Positions 63,559 through 64,000 of a stretch of DNA of 64,000 nucleotides are shown here, piece by piece. The DNA comes from Pseudomonas rhizophila. Its GTDB lineage: Bacteria > Pseudomonadota > Gammaproteobacteria > Pseudomonadales > Pseudomonadaceae. The first letter of the stretch is position 1; every line of letters starts with the position of its first letter. Under the pieces are notes generated by a model. The model did no database searches, was not told where the DNA came from, and saw only the letters and a program-made list of their open reading frames with translations. The position numbers and the translations under genes are program-made. Location: NCBI RefSeq assembly GCF_003033885.1, contig NZ_CP024081.1, positions 3,224,046-3,288,045 on the forward strand, written 5' to 3'.

Positions 63559-64000
63559 ATGGGCGCACAGTGGAAGGTTAAACACAAAGAAGCGGCTGCC
63601 AACGCCAAGGGCAAGATCTTCGGCAAGCTGGTGAAGGAAATCACCATTGCCGCGCGCAACGGCGCTGACACTGCCACCAATGCGCATCTGCGACTGGTGG
63701 TCGAGCAGGCGAAAAAGGCCTCGATGCCCCGCGAGACCCTGGAGCGCGCGATCAAGAAAGGCTCCGGCCAGCTCGGCGAAACCGTGCAGTACCATCGTGT
63801 GACCTACGAAGGCTTCGCACCGCATCAGGTGCCGCTGATCGTCGAATGCGTGACCGATAACATCAACCGTACCGTCGCCGAGATTCGCGTTGCGTTTCGC
63901 AAGGGCCAACTGGGCGCCTCGGGTTCGGTCGCGTGGGACTTCAACCATGTCGGCATGATCGAAGCCGCCCCGGACAGCCCCGACGCTGATCCGGAAATGG
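63559..64000 (+). CDS. YebC/YeeN-family protein (C-terminus beyond window)
   Basis: The first 147 codons of a YebC-family protein. The sequence [35 protein letters not shown] differs from the classic MAGHSKWANIKHRK start and is closer to the YeeN-type paralogue. YERVTYEGF-like and [15 protein letters not shown] segments are conserved. YebC proteins were first called transcription regulators (for example PmpR) and are now linked to translation of proline-rich stalls. A second paralogue (true YebC, near ruvC) is expected elsewhere. GAGAGTGAG precedes the ATG at 63559. Confidence 0.85.
   Translation, partial: MGAQWKVKHKEAAANAKGKIFGKLVKEITIAARNGADTATNAHLRLVVEQAKKASMPRETLERAIKKGSGQLGETVQYHRVTYEGFAPHQVPLIVECVTDNINRTVAEIRVAFRKGQLGASGSVAWDFNHVGMIEAAPDSPDADPEM

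Overview
The window is chromosomal DNA of a Pseudomonas, most likely from the P. fluorescens group. The evidence is a high-GC, densely coding sequence, the order tig-clpP-clpX-lon-hupB-ppiD, a HglS-type 2-oxoadipate enzyme, two diguanylate cyclases, orphan hcp and vgrG genes, and repeated REP/REPIN elements with the core GTGGGAGCGAGCCTGCTCGCGA. This is inferred from gene content and motifs; no database search was possible.

Region by region. 1-3562 (minus) is the 3' part of an exopolysaccharide operon: ugd, a UDP-glucuronate-type epimerase and an undecaprenyl-phosphate sugar transferase, joined by ATGA overlaps, then a BY-kinase-like ATPase cut by the window edge. 3941-7903 holds a sulfatase/phosphoethanolamine-transferase-fold membrane enzyme and an OafA-type O-acyltransferase, separated by a tandem REPIN array. 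8139-12350 is a translationally coupled ABC ATPase / FtsX permease / lipocalin-like lipoprotein operon. 12416-13692 holds two small proteins and an orphan hcp. 13923-24478 is metabolic and regulatory: hglS, an alpha/beta hydrolase with a Baeyer-Villiger-type monooxygenase, a MASE2-GGDEF cyclase, an isochorismatase-like hydrolase with a LysR regulator, and a divergent AraC / YcjY-like hydrolase / NepI-like efflux cluster. 24563-43498 is a mosaic of single genes: MscS, ArsN2-like and ChrA, a second GGDEF protein, xthA, arylamine N-acetyltransferase, an NCS2 permease behind a perfect TTGTATACAA-type palindrome, a shikimate-dehydrogenase-like protein, yceH, sstT, an MFS pump, an NhaR-like regulator, TerC, a C39-like lipoprotein and pbpG. 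43768-54178 is the core block: folD, tRNA-Arg/His/Leu, tig, clpP, clpX, lon, hupB, a tRNA-Asp relic and ppiD. 54400-64000 holds a DUF2242 lipoprotein, a 28-codon ORF, an AraC regulator with a nitrilase-fold protein, fadH, an ACC-deaminase-like PLP enzyme, cytochrome b561, a short VgrG and the 5' part of a YebC-family gene.

Working together. Trigger factor, ClpXP, Lon and PpiD form a protein-quality-control block, and lon carries a good sigma-32-like promoter. The EPS genes make UDP-glucuronate, probably interconvert it with UDP-galacturonate, and load the first sugar onto undecaprenyl phosphate. The two cyclases would feed c-di-GMP signalling, which commonly controls such polysaccharides.

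I found no prophage, integrase, CRISPR array or complete novel operon. The most interesting signals are a decayed tRNA-Asp that keeps its own terminator, three proteins that have lost catalytic or nucleotide-binding residues (P-loop ATPase, C39-like peptidase, nitrilase), a REP element that supplies the C-terminus of a membrane enzyme, a needle-less VgrG, and a 28-residue acidic ORF behind twin hairpins.
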